Assembly (NCBI GenBank): GCA_964460665.1
Contig: CAYWSL010000007.1
Span: 1 to 64,000 of the forward strand
Reading direction: 5' to 3'
Source of the DNA: K23-9 sp964460665
GTDB lineage: Bacteria > Planctomycetota > Planctomycetia > Pirellulales > Pirellulaceae
Length of the DNA stretch: 64,000 nt
The notes beneath the pieces are model-generated. The model saw only the letters and a program-made list of their open reading frames with translations. It searched no databases and was not told the DNA's origin. Shown in pieces: positions 18,582 through 27,521 of this stretch; position 1 is the stretch's first letter; the number at the start of each line of letters is the position of its first letter. A program made the translations under genes and the position numbers.

Positions 18582-21500
18582 ATGGCAACAGCGTCCACCA
18601 CAGCGACTGACGTCAAACCGCTTCGTGATGACGTTTCATCGGTTGGATCAGGCATCCTGGCAGCACTCGGTTCGCTGAAACTGACCGTCACCCTGTTTGC
18701 GTTTTCGCTGATCATCGTGCTGGTAGGCACGCTTGCGCAAGACGAAATGAACATGTTCGACGTCAAGCAACGGTACTTCACGTCGTGGATTGCGTGGATG
18801 CATCTGGATGACTGGTTCCCCCAAGCGTTCTTTCCACACAAAGAACCGATCTTCGGCGTGATCCCGATACCCGGGGGTGCGGCGATTGGATTGATGCTGA
18901 TGCTGAACTTGGTCGCCGCCAAGATCACGCGTTTTCGTGTCAAGGCCGACGGCGGCAAGCTAGCGATGGGCCTTGGCTTCTTGGTCGGAGGTCTGCTGTT
19001 AGCCGGCCTGATCATTGCCAGTGGAAACAATAACGATGGACTGCAAGGCAACCCGCCGGAATGGCTCAGCTACCAACTATTGTGGCGAGGATGCCAACTA
19101 GCGCTATTTGCAATCACAGTCGCATCCGTCGTATCGCTGATCCGAACCGAACATAAACTAGCCCACTACACGTTGGGGGCCTTGGCGATGATCTGTGGTG
19201 GCTACTTGGTCTTCACGATCGTCAACGATTTCATCATCAGTGACTCGGGCCTAAGGATCGTTTGGCAATTGACCAAAGGACTAGGCGCCGGCGTCGTACT
19301 ACTGATTGGATGTCTGCTGTTGTTCGACAAACAAGCGGGTAACATGCTGCTACACATCGGCGTTGGTCTGTTGATGGTGGGGCAGTTTGTTTTTGGCGAC
19401 CGGCAGCTAGAACAACGACTCAGTTTGGTCGAAGGCGAATCCAGCAACACGCTGGTCAACTTGGACAAAGTCGAATTGACCTTCATCCAAAGCGTGGGCG
19501 ATGAAGACACGATCGTTGCGATCCCCGGCAGTCGTCTGCTGCAGGTCAGCAACACCGACAACAAGATCTCGGATCCCTCGTTACCGGTCGACGTTGTCGT
19601 CCACCAGTACTTTGAAAACTCCAAGCTGATCGATACCGACAGCAAGAATCCAGCCACAACCGGCATGGGCACAGAGGTTCAGGCCAAGGAGATGCGTAAG
19701 AACGGTGGCGTTGATTCCGAAGTCAACTTGGCGGCTGCCTATGTGGAACTTTTCGATAAGGACTCCGAGGAATCGCTGGGCACTCACTTAGTTAGCCAAA
19801 GCATTTCTGATCGAGTCATTTTGTTACCCGGACAAAAGTCGGTCGACCGTTTCGACGAAGTTGCCATTGGCGAGAACACCTACAAACTTGGGCTTCGTTA
19901 CCATCGCGAAGTGAAACCGTATTGGGTTCAACTAAAAGACGTTCGTCGCGAAAACTACAGTGGTACCGAAACGCCGCGCGATTACACCTCCGAAATTCGG
20001 ATCTTTGACCCCGCCACTGGCGAAGACCGTCACGAACGCGTTTGGATGAACAACCCACTGCGTTACCGCGGCGAAACGTTCTTTCAGTCCAGCTACACAG
20101 CCCTGCCCAGCGGCAAAGAACTGACCGGCCTGCAAGTCGTCCAAAACTCCGGCTGGATGATCCCCTACGTCGCATGCAGCATTACCGCCTTGGGAATGCT
20201 GGTCCACTTTCTAACAACGCTGGGTCGGTTCACAAACCGGCGCGAACGCGAGATCCGCCGCGAACTGACCGCCAACCCAGGACTCAGCCGCTTTCAATCC
20301 AATCCAGGCGCTGTTGCGATCGGTGCAGTGTGCCTGTGCTTAGCTGGCGTTGGACTTTTGCAACCCTGGAAAGCGCTCACGTACGGCCGTGTTGATGCAG
20401 CCACTGCAGTGGTAACTGAGTCCGACGAATTCGACTTCGCATCCGCCGGAGCCATTCCGGTCCAGTTCGGCGGCCGCGTGATGCCGTTGGATGCGTACGC
20501 GCGGCAAGCTGTCAAAGCGATGACCAATAAAGAGTCGCTACCCGCTGACCGCATCGCAACGGATATCCGTGAACGGATGGGCGAAGACGCCAAGAAACTG
20601 TCGGCACTTCAGTGGTTGTTTGAAGTCGCAATCGACGAGCCGCAAATTCGCAGCGTTCCCATGTTCCGAATCGATGCCGATCCGGTCCGTGCGGAGTTGG
20701 ATGTCGAACGTCGCGAGAGCAAACTCTATTCGCTGATCGAACTGAGTGACAACTGGGACCGCATCGGCAAGTTACTTGCCGATGCCAGTGATAAAGAAAA
20801 GGAAGAACGAACGTTCAAAGACCGCAAAGCCATTGAACTAGACCTGCGAACGCGCAACTACACGATGGCGGCCGCCGCGTTCCAACTGCCGATTCCAGAC
20901 ACGTTCGAACCAGAGGACTTGCCCGAAGGAATCACGCTGGAGCAAGCCAACCTGTTCGCGATGCGTCAGCTTGAAGGCAAACTGGATGCATTGGAGACGA
21001 TGGTCGCGCCGAACTTGATTCCTCCATCCGAGGCTGTCGCCCGTGACGCTGTCAACGATCCAAAATGGTCGGCCTTTGGCTCAGCGTTCTTCAAAGACTT
21101 TAAGCAACGCGCACTCGAAAGCACGCAAGAAGACTTGAACGACGCCGACCTGGGGCTAGGTTCCAGCGGCCCCAACAGCCGCCCCGGAATCAGCACGTTT
21201 ACCGCCATGCTGAAAGCATACGGCGAAAACGATAAGTCAAAGTTCAATGCCGCCGTCCAAGACCACTTGGCAGCCGTTCAAGCCTACCCCATCCCAGGCT
21301 ACAGCCCGGGACGTGTTTCGCTGGAACGCTGGATGAACTCGAAGTTTCCAACCACCGTGGCGATGATCTTCTACGGCCTTTTGTTGGTGCTGAGCCTAGT
21401 GTGTTTGTTGTTCAACGTGCCCGCGTTGCGTTCGGCTGTTTGGGGCATGTTGTTGGTCACGTTCTTGATCCACACGGGCGCAATCGCTTGTCGCATTGCG

Positions 21501-22241
21501 ATTACCAATCGCGCACCAGTGATCAACATCTATTCGTCCGCCGTGTTCATCGGCTGGGCGGCCGCCGGATTCGGCCTGATCATCGAAGCGTTATTCCGGC
21601 GCAGCATCGGCAATACACTTTCATCGTCCGTCGGGCTGCTAACCTTGCTGGTCGCTTACGGACTAAGCATCAACACGGGCGACACGATGCCCGTTCTGCA
21701 AGCTGTGCTGGACACACAATTCTGGCTAACCACACACGTGATTGGCGTTTCGCTTGGATACGTGGCAACACTGGTGGCTGGTTGTTTCGGCATTTTCTTC
21801 TTGGTGGCCAACTGGCTTGGAGCCGACAAGAAATTCCAACAAGAACTGTACCGCTGTTGTTATGGAACGGCCTGCTTTGGAATCCTATTCAGCTTTGTCG
21901 GCACGTTGCTTGGTGGCCTGTGGGCGGACGACAGTTGGGGCCGATTCTGGGGCTGGGACCCAAAAGAAAACGGTGCGTTGTTGATCGTGATCTGGAATGC
22001 CCTGATGCTGCACGCCCGCTGGGACGGCATGGTCAAAGCACGTGGGTTTTCGATCCTCGCGATCGGTGGCAACATCATCACGGCATGGAGCTGGTTCGGC
22101 ACCAATGAACTTGGCATCGGACTACACAGCTACGGATTCACATCTGGCGTCCTGATGTGGCTATCGATCTTCGTCTTCAGCCAACTAGCTTTCATCGCCG
22201 CCGGCCTGGTCTTCTACCGCAAACCACCCGAAGCGGTGTAA
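18582..22241 (+). CDS. ccsBA: Cytochrome c synthase fusion, ResB (CcsB) plus CcsA
   Basis: The 1219-residue protein joins both parts of system II cytochrome c maturation, which carries haem across the inner membrane and ligates it to apocytochromes c. The N-terminal ResB-like half (about residues 25-560) has membrane helices around LTVTLFAFSLIIVLVGTLAQ and a large periplasmic domain including VWMNNPLRYRGETFFQSSY. A connector (about 610-930) contains IPVQFGGRVMPLDAYARQAV. The C-terminal CcsA half (about 935-1219) carries the tryptophan-rich haem-handling motif (WGRFWGWDPKE) and conserved histidines in FWLTTHVIGVS and GIGLHSYGF. All key elements look intact. It probably forms an operon with the lipoprotein upstream. 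Confidence 0.92.
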   Translation: MATASTTATDVKPLRDDVSSVGSGILAALGSLKLTVTLFAFSLIIVLVGTLAQDEMNMFDVKQRYFTSWIAWMHLDDWFPQAFFPHKEPIFGVIPIPGGAAIGLMLMLNLVAAKITRFRVKADGGKLAMGLGFLVGGLLLAGLIIASGNNNDGLQGNPPEWLSYQLLWRGCQLALFAITVASVVSLIRTEHKLAHYTLGALAMICGGYLVFTIVNDFIISDSGLRIVWQLTKGLGAGVVLLIGCLLLFDKQAGNMLLHIGVGLLMVGQFVFGDRQLEQRLSLVEGESSNTLVNLDKVELTFIQSVGDEDTIVAIPGSRLLQVSNTDNKISDPSLPVDVVVHQYFENSKLIDTDSKNPATTGMGTEVQAKEMRKNGGVDSEVNLAAAYVELFDKDSEESLGTHLVSQSISDRVILLPGQKSVDRFDEVAIGENTYKLGLRYHREVKPYWVQLKDVRRENYSGTETPRDYTSEIRIFDPATGEDRHERVWMNNPLRYRGETFFQSSYTALPSGKELTGLQVVQNSGWMIPYVACSITALGMLVHFLTTLGRFTNRREREIRRELTANPGLSRFQSNPGAVAIGAVCLCLAGVGLLQPWKALTYGRVDAATAVVTESDEFDFASAGAIPVQFGGRVMPLDAYARQAVKAMTNKESLPADRIATDIRERMGEDAKKLSALQWLFEVAIDEPQIRSVPMFRIDADPVRAELDVERRESKLYSLIELSDNWDRIGKLLADASDKEKEERTFKDRKAIELDLRTRNYTMAAAAFQLPIPDTFEPEDLPEGITLEQANLFAMRQLEGKLDALETMVAPNLIPPSEAVARDAVNDPKWSAFGSAFFKDFKQRALESTQEDLNDADLGLGSSGPNSRPGISTFTAMLKAYGENDKSKFNAAVQDHLAAVQAYPIPGYSPGRVSLERWMNSKFPTTVAMIFYGLLLVLSLVCLLFNVPALRSAVWGMLLVTFLIHTGAIACRIAITNRAPVINIYSSAVFIGWAAAGFGLIIEALFRRSIGNTLSSSVGLLTLLVAYGLSINTGDTMPVLQAVLDTQFWLTTHVIGVSLGYVATLVAGCFGIFFLVANWLGADKKFQQELYRCCYGTACFGILFSFVGTLLGGLWADDSWGRFWGWDPKENGALLIVIWNALMLHARWDGMVKARGFSILAIGGNIITAWSWFGTNELGIGLHSYGFTSGVLMWLSIFVFSQLAFIAAGLVFYRKPPEAV

Positions 22242-22411
22242 GTGGATTTTCACTGCGAGGCAGGGACAACCTTGGCCTCCATCATCGTCTTATTTTCTTC
22301 CCTGATTTTTTGCTGCCTGTTGTGTGTATTTCTACACGCTTTCCAAGCGAAGCCAACACCTTGTGTTAATTTTTGCACAGTTTAAGGTGCTGTCGTTTTC
22401 AATAGGCTCTG

Positions 22412-23158
22412 CTAATTCAACCAAGCGTAAAGGTTTGTGCCTACCAACTTGATCCCCGTGGCGATCATCACGACGATCAGGAATCCAAAGATCAGGCGGT
22501 TTCCCTTTTGAATCGCCAGCTTGGCGCCGACGAATCCGCCCAGTAAGTTGCCCGCCGCCATCACCAGCCCGGGGATCCAGTCGATTAATCCGTAGAACGT
22601 GAACACCGCCGCAGCCGCGAGTGTGACTAAGAACGCGATCCAGTTCTTCACCGCGTTCGTTCTGACCAAGCCGCCGGTCGTCGTCAGACTCATCGCCAGC
22701 AATACCAAGATTCCCATGCCCGCTTGGATAAAGCCAACGTAGATTCCGATCGCAAAGAAGATCAGGCCCACCGATCGTCCAGACTGAACGCGATCGGGTT
22801 GGTCTTCGATAATTTGCTTGGGGTCACGGATCAGCACGACGGCCATGACCAAAAAGATCGCGCCGAACACGGGTTCAAACGCATCGGGCGGCAAGTGCAC
22901 TGCCAGCATCGCGCCGACGGGGACTCCCAGCAACGTCGGCCAAGTCAACCGGTTCGCCAAGTCGCGATCCAGATGTCCGTGCTTGTAGAAAGTGAACGTC
23001 GCTGCGCCGCTGGAAAACAACACTGCGACTCGATTGGTCGCGTTGGCAACTTGAGGACTAAGTCCAAACAGCATCAAGGCGGGTAGCGTCAGGAAGGATC
23101 CTCCACCCGCAATCGTGTTTACAATTCCGGCCATGAATCCGGCCAGAACAAGTATCAA
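22412..23158 (-). CDS. TauE/SafE (DUF81) family membrane transporter
   Basis: This 248-residue integral membrane protein has about seven to eight hydrophobic helices and two TauE-type repeats. The typical opening is GIVNTIAGGGSFLTLPAL followed by VANATNRVAVL, and the mirrored second half starts at GIYVGFIQAGMGILVLL. The family exports or imports sulfur-containing anions or carboxylates, but specificity cannot be read. The only start keeping the first helix is the TTG at 23158, since a TAA lies seven codons further upstream; the ATG at residue 9 would trim it. It is convergent with the ccsBA gene and about 180 bases from the toroid-protein operon on the same strand, so it is probably a separate unit. 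Confidence 0.85.
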   Translation of the reverse strand: MILVLAGFMAGIVNTIAGGGSFLTLPALMLFGLSPQVANATNRVAVLFSSGAATFTFYKHGHLDRDLANRLTWPTLLGVPVGAMLAVHLPPDAFEPVFGAIFLVMAVVLIRDPKQIIEDQPDRVQSGRSVGLIFFAIGIYVGFIQAGMGILVLLAMSLTTTGGLVRTNAVKNWIAFLVTLAAAAVFTFYGLIDWIPGLVMAAGNLLGGFVGAKLAIQKGNRLIFGFLIVVMIATGIKLVGTNLYAWLN

Positions 23159-23335
23159 GTACCAACCGATCGTGTCACCTTATCCTGCAAACCAAGTCAA
23201 AAATGCAAATCAGTCACCTTACTCAAGCGTGATGCGATTTCAGGTGACGTCCCCAAAACATAAAGCCGGGATGCCACGAAAGCCACCGGTATCAAATGGC
23301 ATGACCAACGCCCTGGGCGTTCTTACTCAGCTTTT

Positions 23336-26077
23336 CTACTCAGCGGTTTCTTCGTAGATCGGTAGGTGCCGGTAGTAGACTTCTAGGTTCAGTAGGTTCA
23401 TCGTTGTGACGTACAGACGGCCTGCATGTGGTGCCCACTGATCAGGAATCGGACCACGTGGGTCCCAGCTGCCCGTTCGAGGCCCTTCGGTGACCTGGCC
23501 GCGAAGCAAGATCGGATTCAATGCCTGGTTCCACTGCTCCCAATAGTCGCCGCCCATGTGAAACATCACTTGGGTCGCGTAGTACCAGTAATACGAATCC
23601 CGTTTGGGCAGACGCGCGGTGCCAAGCGACGGTTTGTTTTCTAACAGGTAATCGGCTGCCGACTTCATCGATTTGTTATCACGCTTCCAACCGGAATACA
23701 TTCGCATCAACATCCCAACCGAAGTCATGGTGGGCGACGGGATGCGGCCATGCCGCTGTTCGACTGTGTCGGGGGCGTAGGGGTTGTATCGGTAGCGATC
23801 AGGACGGTCTTTGTTTTGTTGTGCCAGATCTAACCAATGAGTGATGCCGTCGTAAGTCTCCTTCGGTACATCCAGACCTGATAGTTCGCCGCTTTTCAAC
23901 GCCATCATCATCCAGCCCGAAACACTGGTGTCGCTACTGATTTGAGGCGAGTAGCGCCAGCCGCCGCGTTTGTGATGCTGTGTGGCAACGATGTAGCGAA
24001 TGGCACCTTGAGCGGATTCGCGAAGATCGCGATCTTGCGTCATCCCGTACGCTTCGCTCATCGCTAGCGCCGCGATTCCGTGACTGTAAAAGGCAACGTT
24101 GCGGTCGCTGACCGGATTTTCACTGCGATACAAACTGCCGCTGGACCGTTGGTTGTCCATCAGAAACTTCAGCCCGCGTGATACCGTGTCGGCGTGCTGG
24201 TGTTGCAGGTGCGTGTAACCGGCGCCTTGAAACGCCAGTAAGCAAAGTCCGGTGGCGGCGGTGTCGCTTCGTAGCACGACGTCTGCACCATGTCCTTGTA
24301 GTGACCAGCTACCATCGGGATTTTGAGTGCTCGCCAGGTACTGAAGTCCCAGTTCGATGGCTTCTTCGGTAGCGGGTCCGGCAAACCCGGCCGCTGCAGC
24401 TGGCGCACCACCTTTGGTTCGCATCACACGACGGCTAAACGATTCGACCGCCGCGACTTCGGCGCCCGCCGGTGTGGCTGGCCCACCGGATTCGCGTTTG
24501 GGACGCGCGGCGCGGCTGATTTCCAATGCCGCAATTTTGGGTTGATCTTCACTGACGGTCACCCCCGACGAAGGGCTAACCAGATCAGCCAAGCCAACGG
24601 GGCCAACTGGCGCCAGCACATCCAGTGCCAGCGAAGGCCCGCCGCCGTCTTGGCTAAGTGTGGGCGAATTCGAACCACTGCGTCCGGCGGCCATTTCTAT
24701 TCGCGATACGTCTAGGTCGCCCATCCGATCGTCGACCGAATCAGCGCTGCCGGTTCCATCGATGCCGGTTGATGCGGCCATGGCATCAGCGGCCGTGGGG
24801 GCGCCAGCGGGCGCAAAGCCTTGACCACGATTGGTATTGTTGGATCGTCCGGGCAAGCGCGGCGAGTTGCCAGCGCTGACGCTGGGAGCACCTGCCATGG
24901 CTGAATTTTCTGATCGTGAAAATTCAGCGGCACCCACCGTTGGCTCACGAGCGGCTTGCGTTGCTGCTCCGGGCGCCAGCCCGGCGGTAATCTGAGCACC
25001 TGATGTTGAACCGCGCCGGTTCACGGGTGTTTGTACGGGGGATAGTTTCAAGCTAGCGTCGACGCTTTCGCGGGCGACTGCGATGGTGGGCGGTGTCGGT
25101 GCGGATGCAGCTGGTCGAGAACGATTGGGGCGGGCACGCTGGCGTTCACGTCTTGTGACTCCCATATTGCCGATCTTGGGCAACGCTTCGCTACGGCTTC
25201 GTGATGCAACGGTTGGCGTGTTCGGTAGCGGGCGCGGTGAAAGATCGGGAGTGAACGAAGCTGTTTCTGGCTGCGCGGGAGCACGTGCGGCCGACGACTG
25301 GCGGCGCGGCTGTTTAGATATTTGACGTTCCGAGGGTGAAGCTTCTGCGTTCTGACGCGGTGTTGGTTTGGCCGAAGGAACTTGGATTGGTCGTGTTGAA
25401 GGCTTCGGGCTGTCTTGTTGTCGCTCGCGTCGGGCCAGCTTGCCAGGGGCGTCAGCCGGCATCGGTTGGGTCGGGGTGAATTGTTCACGCTTCATCAGCA
25501 TTTTCTTCAGTGGCCGCTGCTGTTCGATTTCCTTTGGCTTGGGCATTTGCAGTTTGGGTTCACTGCGCTGAACCGGCGGCAGTTGACGCTGTTCTTTAGG
25601 GAGTACACGTGAAGCCGTTTGAGCGTCGGCCGGCTGAGACCAATCAGGCGTTTCGGCGCGCTGGCTGGGCGCGTGGAAAAGATGCTCTGGCACCGTGCGT
25701 CGCTCGGGCGATCGTTCTGGTTTCTTGCCCTTTGCGGCGGTCGGCAAGTACGACGAAAAAACGATCACATTGAAAGCTAGAATCAACAAGAGCAAATGCA
25801 CGCAAACACTGAATAGAAAACCCAACTGAATGGATTTTTGCACGTACTTTGATGCGATGGATCGCAGCAAGATCGCTAAGATCAACGCGATCATGGGCAC
25901 AGCAACGGCGTAGGTCCAGGCGTTGAACAACCAACGCGGGTCTTCGAAGCTAAGCTTGGCAACGATCAAGTACAGCACCAAGCCAGCCAGCGCGATCAAC
26001 GAAAGATCCAGCGGCCACATGCGATCATTGTCGGCAGCTGGAGCGGGCGTCGGACGGTGGTAGCGGCTGGAATTCAT
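23336..26077 (-). CDS. TonB-like anchor fused to squalene-cyclase/prenyltransferase-type toroid domain
   Basis: The 913-residue product has three N-terminal membrane helices (about 22-41, 53-72 and 84-107). The third reads FLFSVCVHLLLLIL, carrying the Ser-x3-His pair (S90, H94) that TonB uses to couple to ExbB/ExbD. A Pro/Arg/Gln-rich then Gly/Ser-rich linker (about 115-560) follows, as in TonB. Instead of a TonB C-terminal domain there is an alpha/alpha toroid (about 565-905) with QW-like repeats (QNPDGSW, QHHKRGGW). The catalytic DxDD motif of squalene-hopene cyclases is absent (SDTAATG in its place), so cyclase activity is unlikely. The gene overlaps exbD by 4 bases and is last in a four-gene operon. 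The toroid may bind a periplasmic or outer membrane partner. Confidence 0.82.
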   Translation of the reverse strand: MNSSRYHRPTPAPAADNDRMWPLDLSLIALAGLVLYLIVAKLSFEDPRWLFNAWTYAVAVPMIALILAILLRSIASKYVQKSIQLGFLFSVCVHLLLLILAFNVIVFSSYLPTAAKGKKPERSPERRTVPEHLFHAPSQRAETPDWSQPADAQTASRVLPKEQRQLPPVQRSEPKLQMPKPKEIEQQRPLKKMLMKREQFTPTQPMPADAPGKLARRERQQDSPKPSTRPIQVPSAKPTPRQNAEASPSERQISKQPRRQSSAARAPAQPETASFTPDLSPRPLPNTPTVASRSRSEALPKIGNMGVTRRERQRARPNRSRPAASAPTPPTIAVARESVDASLKLSPVQTPVNRRGSTSGAQITAGLAPGAATQAAREPTVGAAEFSRSENSAMAGAPSVSAGNSPRLPGRSNNTNRGQGFAPAGAPTAADAMAASTGIDGTGSADSVDDRMGDLDVSRIEMAAGRSGSNSPTLSQDGGGPSLALDVLAPVGPVGLADLVSPSSGVTVSEDQPKIAALEISRAARPKRESGGPATPAGAEVAAVESFSRRVMRTKGGAPAAAAGFAGPATEEAIELGLQYLASTQNPDGSWSLQGHGADVVLRSDTAATGLCLLAFQGAGYTHLQHQHADTVSRGLKFLMDNQRSSGSLYRSENPVSDRNVAFYSHGIAALAMSEAYGMTQDRDLRESAQGAIRYIVATQHHKRGGWRYSPQISSDTSVSGWMMMALKSGELSGLDVPKETYDGITHWLDLAQQNKDRPDRYRYNPYAPDTVEQRHGRIPSPTMTSVGMLMRMYSGWKRDNKSMKSAADYLLENKPSLGTARLPKRDSYYWYYATQVMFHMGGDYWEQWNQALNPILLRGQVTEGPRTGSWDPRGPIPDQWAPHAGRLYVTTMNLLNLEVYYRHLPIYEETAE

Positions 26078-26499
26078 GATCCTTCAGGGCCTTCTTGGGT
26101 GGTCACGCTGTACTCGCTGATCCCGGTGCGGTTGCAGGCGTCCATGACGTTGACGACAGGTTGGAACGACGCCGATTTATCGGCGCGGATAACGGCTGTT
26201 TGATTTGTCGGGTTGTTGGCGACCGAGGCAGACAGAATCCGTTCCAGTTCGGGAATGTCCAGCTCTTGCCCACCCATGTAAATCTTGCCGTCCCGATCAA
26301 TGTCGACCACCAATTCGGATGTTTGCCCCGTCATGGGCACTGCGCTGGTGGCTTCGGGCAAAACGATATCCAACCGCCGCTCTTCTTCCTCGAACTCGCT
26401 GGTGACGAGAAAGAAAATCAACAGTAGAAAAACGACATCGATCAATGGCGTCAAACTAAGCGTATTGGCCGCTCGGGAGCGTCTGATTTCGATCGCCAT
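26074..26499 (-). CDS. ExbD/TolR family protein
   Basis: This 141-residue protein has the classic ExbD layout: a short cytoplasmic N-terminus (RSRAANTLSLTPLIDVVFLL) and one membrane helix carrying the proton-relay Asp (LIDVVFLLLIFFLVTS). A periplasmic domain follows, with LDIVLPEA, ELVVDIDRDGKIYMGG and AVIRADKSASFQPVVNVMD. It works with the ExbB protein encoded 3 bases upstream to pass proton motive force to an energy transducer. The next gene, overlapping by 4 bases, encodes the TonB-like toroid protein, its probable client. Confidence 0.92.
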   Translation of the reverse strand: MAIEIRRSRAANTLSLTPLIDVVFLLLIFFLVTSEFEEEERRLDIVLPEATSAVPMTGQTSELVVDIDRDGKIYMGGQELDIPELERILSASVANNPTNQTAVIRADKSASFQPVVNVMDACNRTGISEYSVTTQEGPEGS

Positions 26500-26502
26500 G
26501 GC

Positions 26503-27495
26503 TTAACCTGTTTTTGCTCCGTCACGCTTGTTCGATTTGGATGGCGTGTCGGGCATTGGTGGAGGCGGCGGCGGTGTCGGCGGACCATTGGGCTGAGTTG
26601 CTGTTCCATTGGATGGCGTCGTTTCGATTGATTTCAAAGAACCATCAACATCCAAGCGGCGTCGACCGGTGAAACGTGCTAATCCAGGGGCGATATCAAA
26701 CGCAAGTTCTTCGACCGCATGGAAAAGTCTGATAGCACGATTTTCCAGGTATTGAGCCAAGATCGCCGCGGGGATCGCTACGACCAAGCCAGCCAGCGTC
26801 GTGACCAGTGCGGTGTAGATTCCTTCGGACAATTGTTCGCTGCGACTGCGGTCGGCTGTCAGTGTGGTGGATTCGTGAAAGGCCACGATCATTCCCCAGA
26901 CGGTGCCCAGCAATCCCATCAATGGTGTCGCGGCAGCAGCTAGGTTTAGCCATCGAATCGGCGCGGTGTACTGATCGGCTTCACGCTGAACGGTGTCCGA
27001 TGCAGTGCGTTCGATTTCGCCAAGCGGCTGCCCGGTTCGCAATAGCATCGCGCTGACAACACGCGCAGCTGGCGATGGGTATTCCTGGCAAGCTTGATAG
27101 GCCGAGGCTGGATTGAACTGGTGAGTTGGATCGCTCAGTTCTTCCAGTTCGCGACGCAGTTTGCGCGGAACGATCCTGTTTTTGCGAAGTACGAGTAGAC
27201 GTTCGACCGCCAGCGTGACGACCAGCAGGCTCATCAGCAGGATCGGAATCATGAATTTTCCGCCACTGGCAACCAGCGATAGCAGATCGATTCCAGGTGA
27301 CTCAGCGGCCTGTACTTCTGCTTCCGCTTCACCGGGGTCGTTCATGATGTCGGTGATATCCGACGCCTGAACGGAACCGGCCGGTTCGTCTTGCCCCAAC
27401 AATACGGTTGCATTGATGCAATAGAATACGGCCAATAGTGAGAACGCTACGAACCACGCTAAGCGCGGCGAATGGCGACGATAAAGATTGTTCAC
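26503..27495 (-). CDS. ExbB/TolQ family proton channel protein
   Basis: The 330-residue product has a hydrophobic N-terminal segment that may be a signal peptide (about 14-33), then the three-helix ExbB/TolQ core. MIPILLMSLLVVTLAVERLL is followed by the family segments AAAATPLMGLLGTVWGMIVAF and GIYTALVTTLAGLVVAIPA. The C-terminus is a Pro-rich tail with an eight-residue run interrupted only by Met near its end. It lies between a large TPR protein (26 bases upstream) and exbD (3 bases downstream), so it forms the channel of a dedicated ExbBD unit for the toroid/TonB-like protein. Confidence 0.92.
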   Translation of the reverse strand: MNNLYRRHSPRLAWFVAFSLLAVFYCINATVLLGQDEPAGSVQASDITDIMNDPGEAEAEVQAAESPGIDLLSLVASGGKFMIPILLMSLLVVTLAVERLLVLRKNRIVPRKLRRELEELSDPTHQFNPASAYQACQEYPSPAARVVSAMLLRTGQPLGEIERTASDTVQREADQYTAPIRWLNLAAAATPLMGLLGTVWGMIVAFHESTTLTADRSRSEQLSEGIYTALVTTLAGLVVAIPAAILAQYLENRAIRLFHAVEELAFDIAPGLARFTGRRRLDVDGSLKSIETTPSNGTATQPNGPPTPPPPPPMPDTPSKSNKRDGAKTG

Positions 27496-27521
27496 GGTAG
27501 GGGTAAGGTCCTGTCGTTTGG

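Noticed and set aside
23336..26077. Functional squalene-hopene cyclase
   Set aside because: QW-like repeats are present but the DxDD motif is replaced by SDTAATG, the toroid is short for a cyclase, and the gene belongs to an ExbBD operon.
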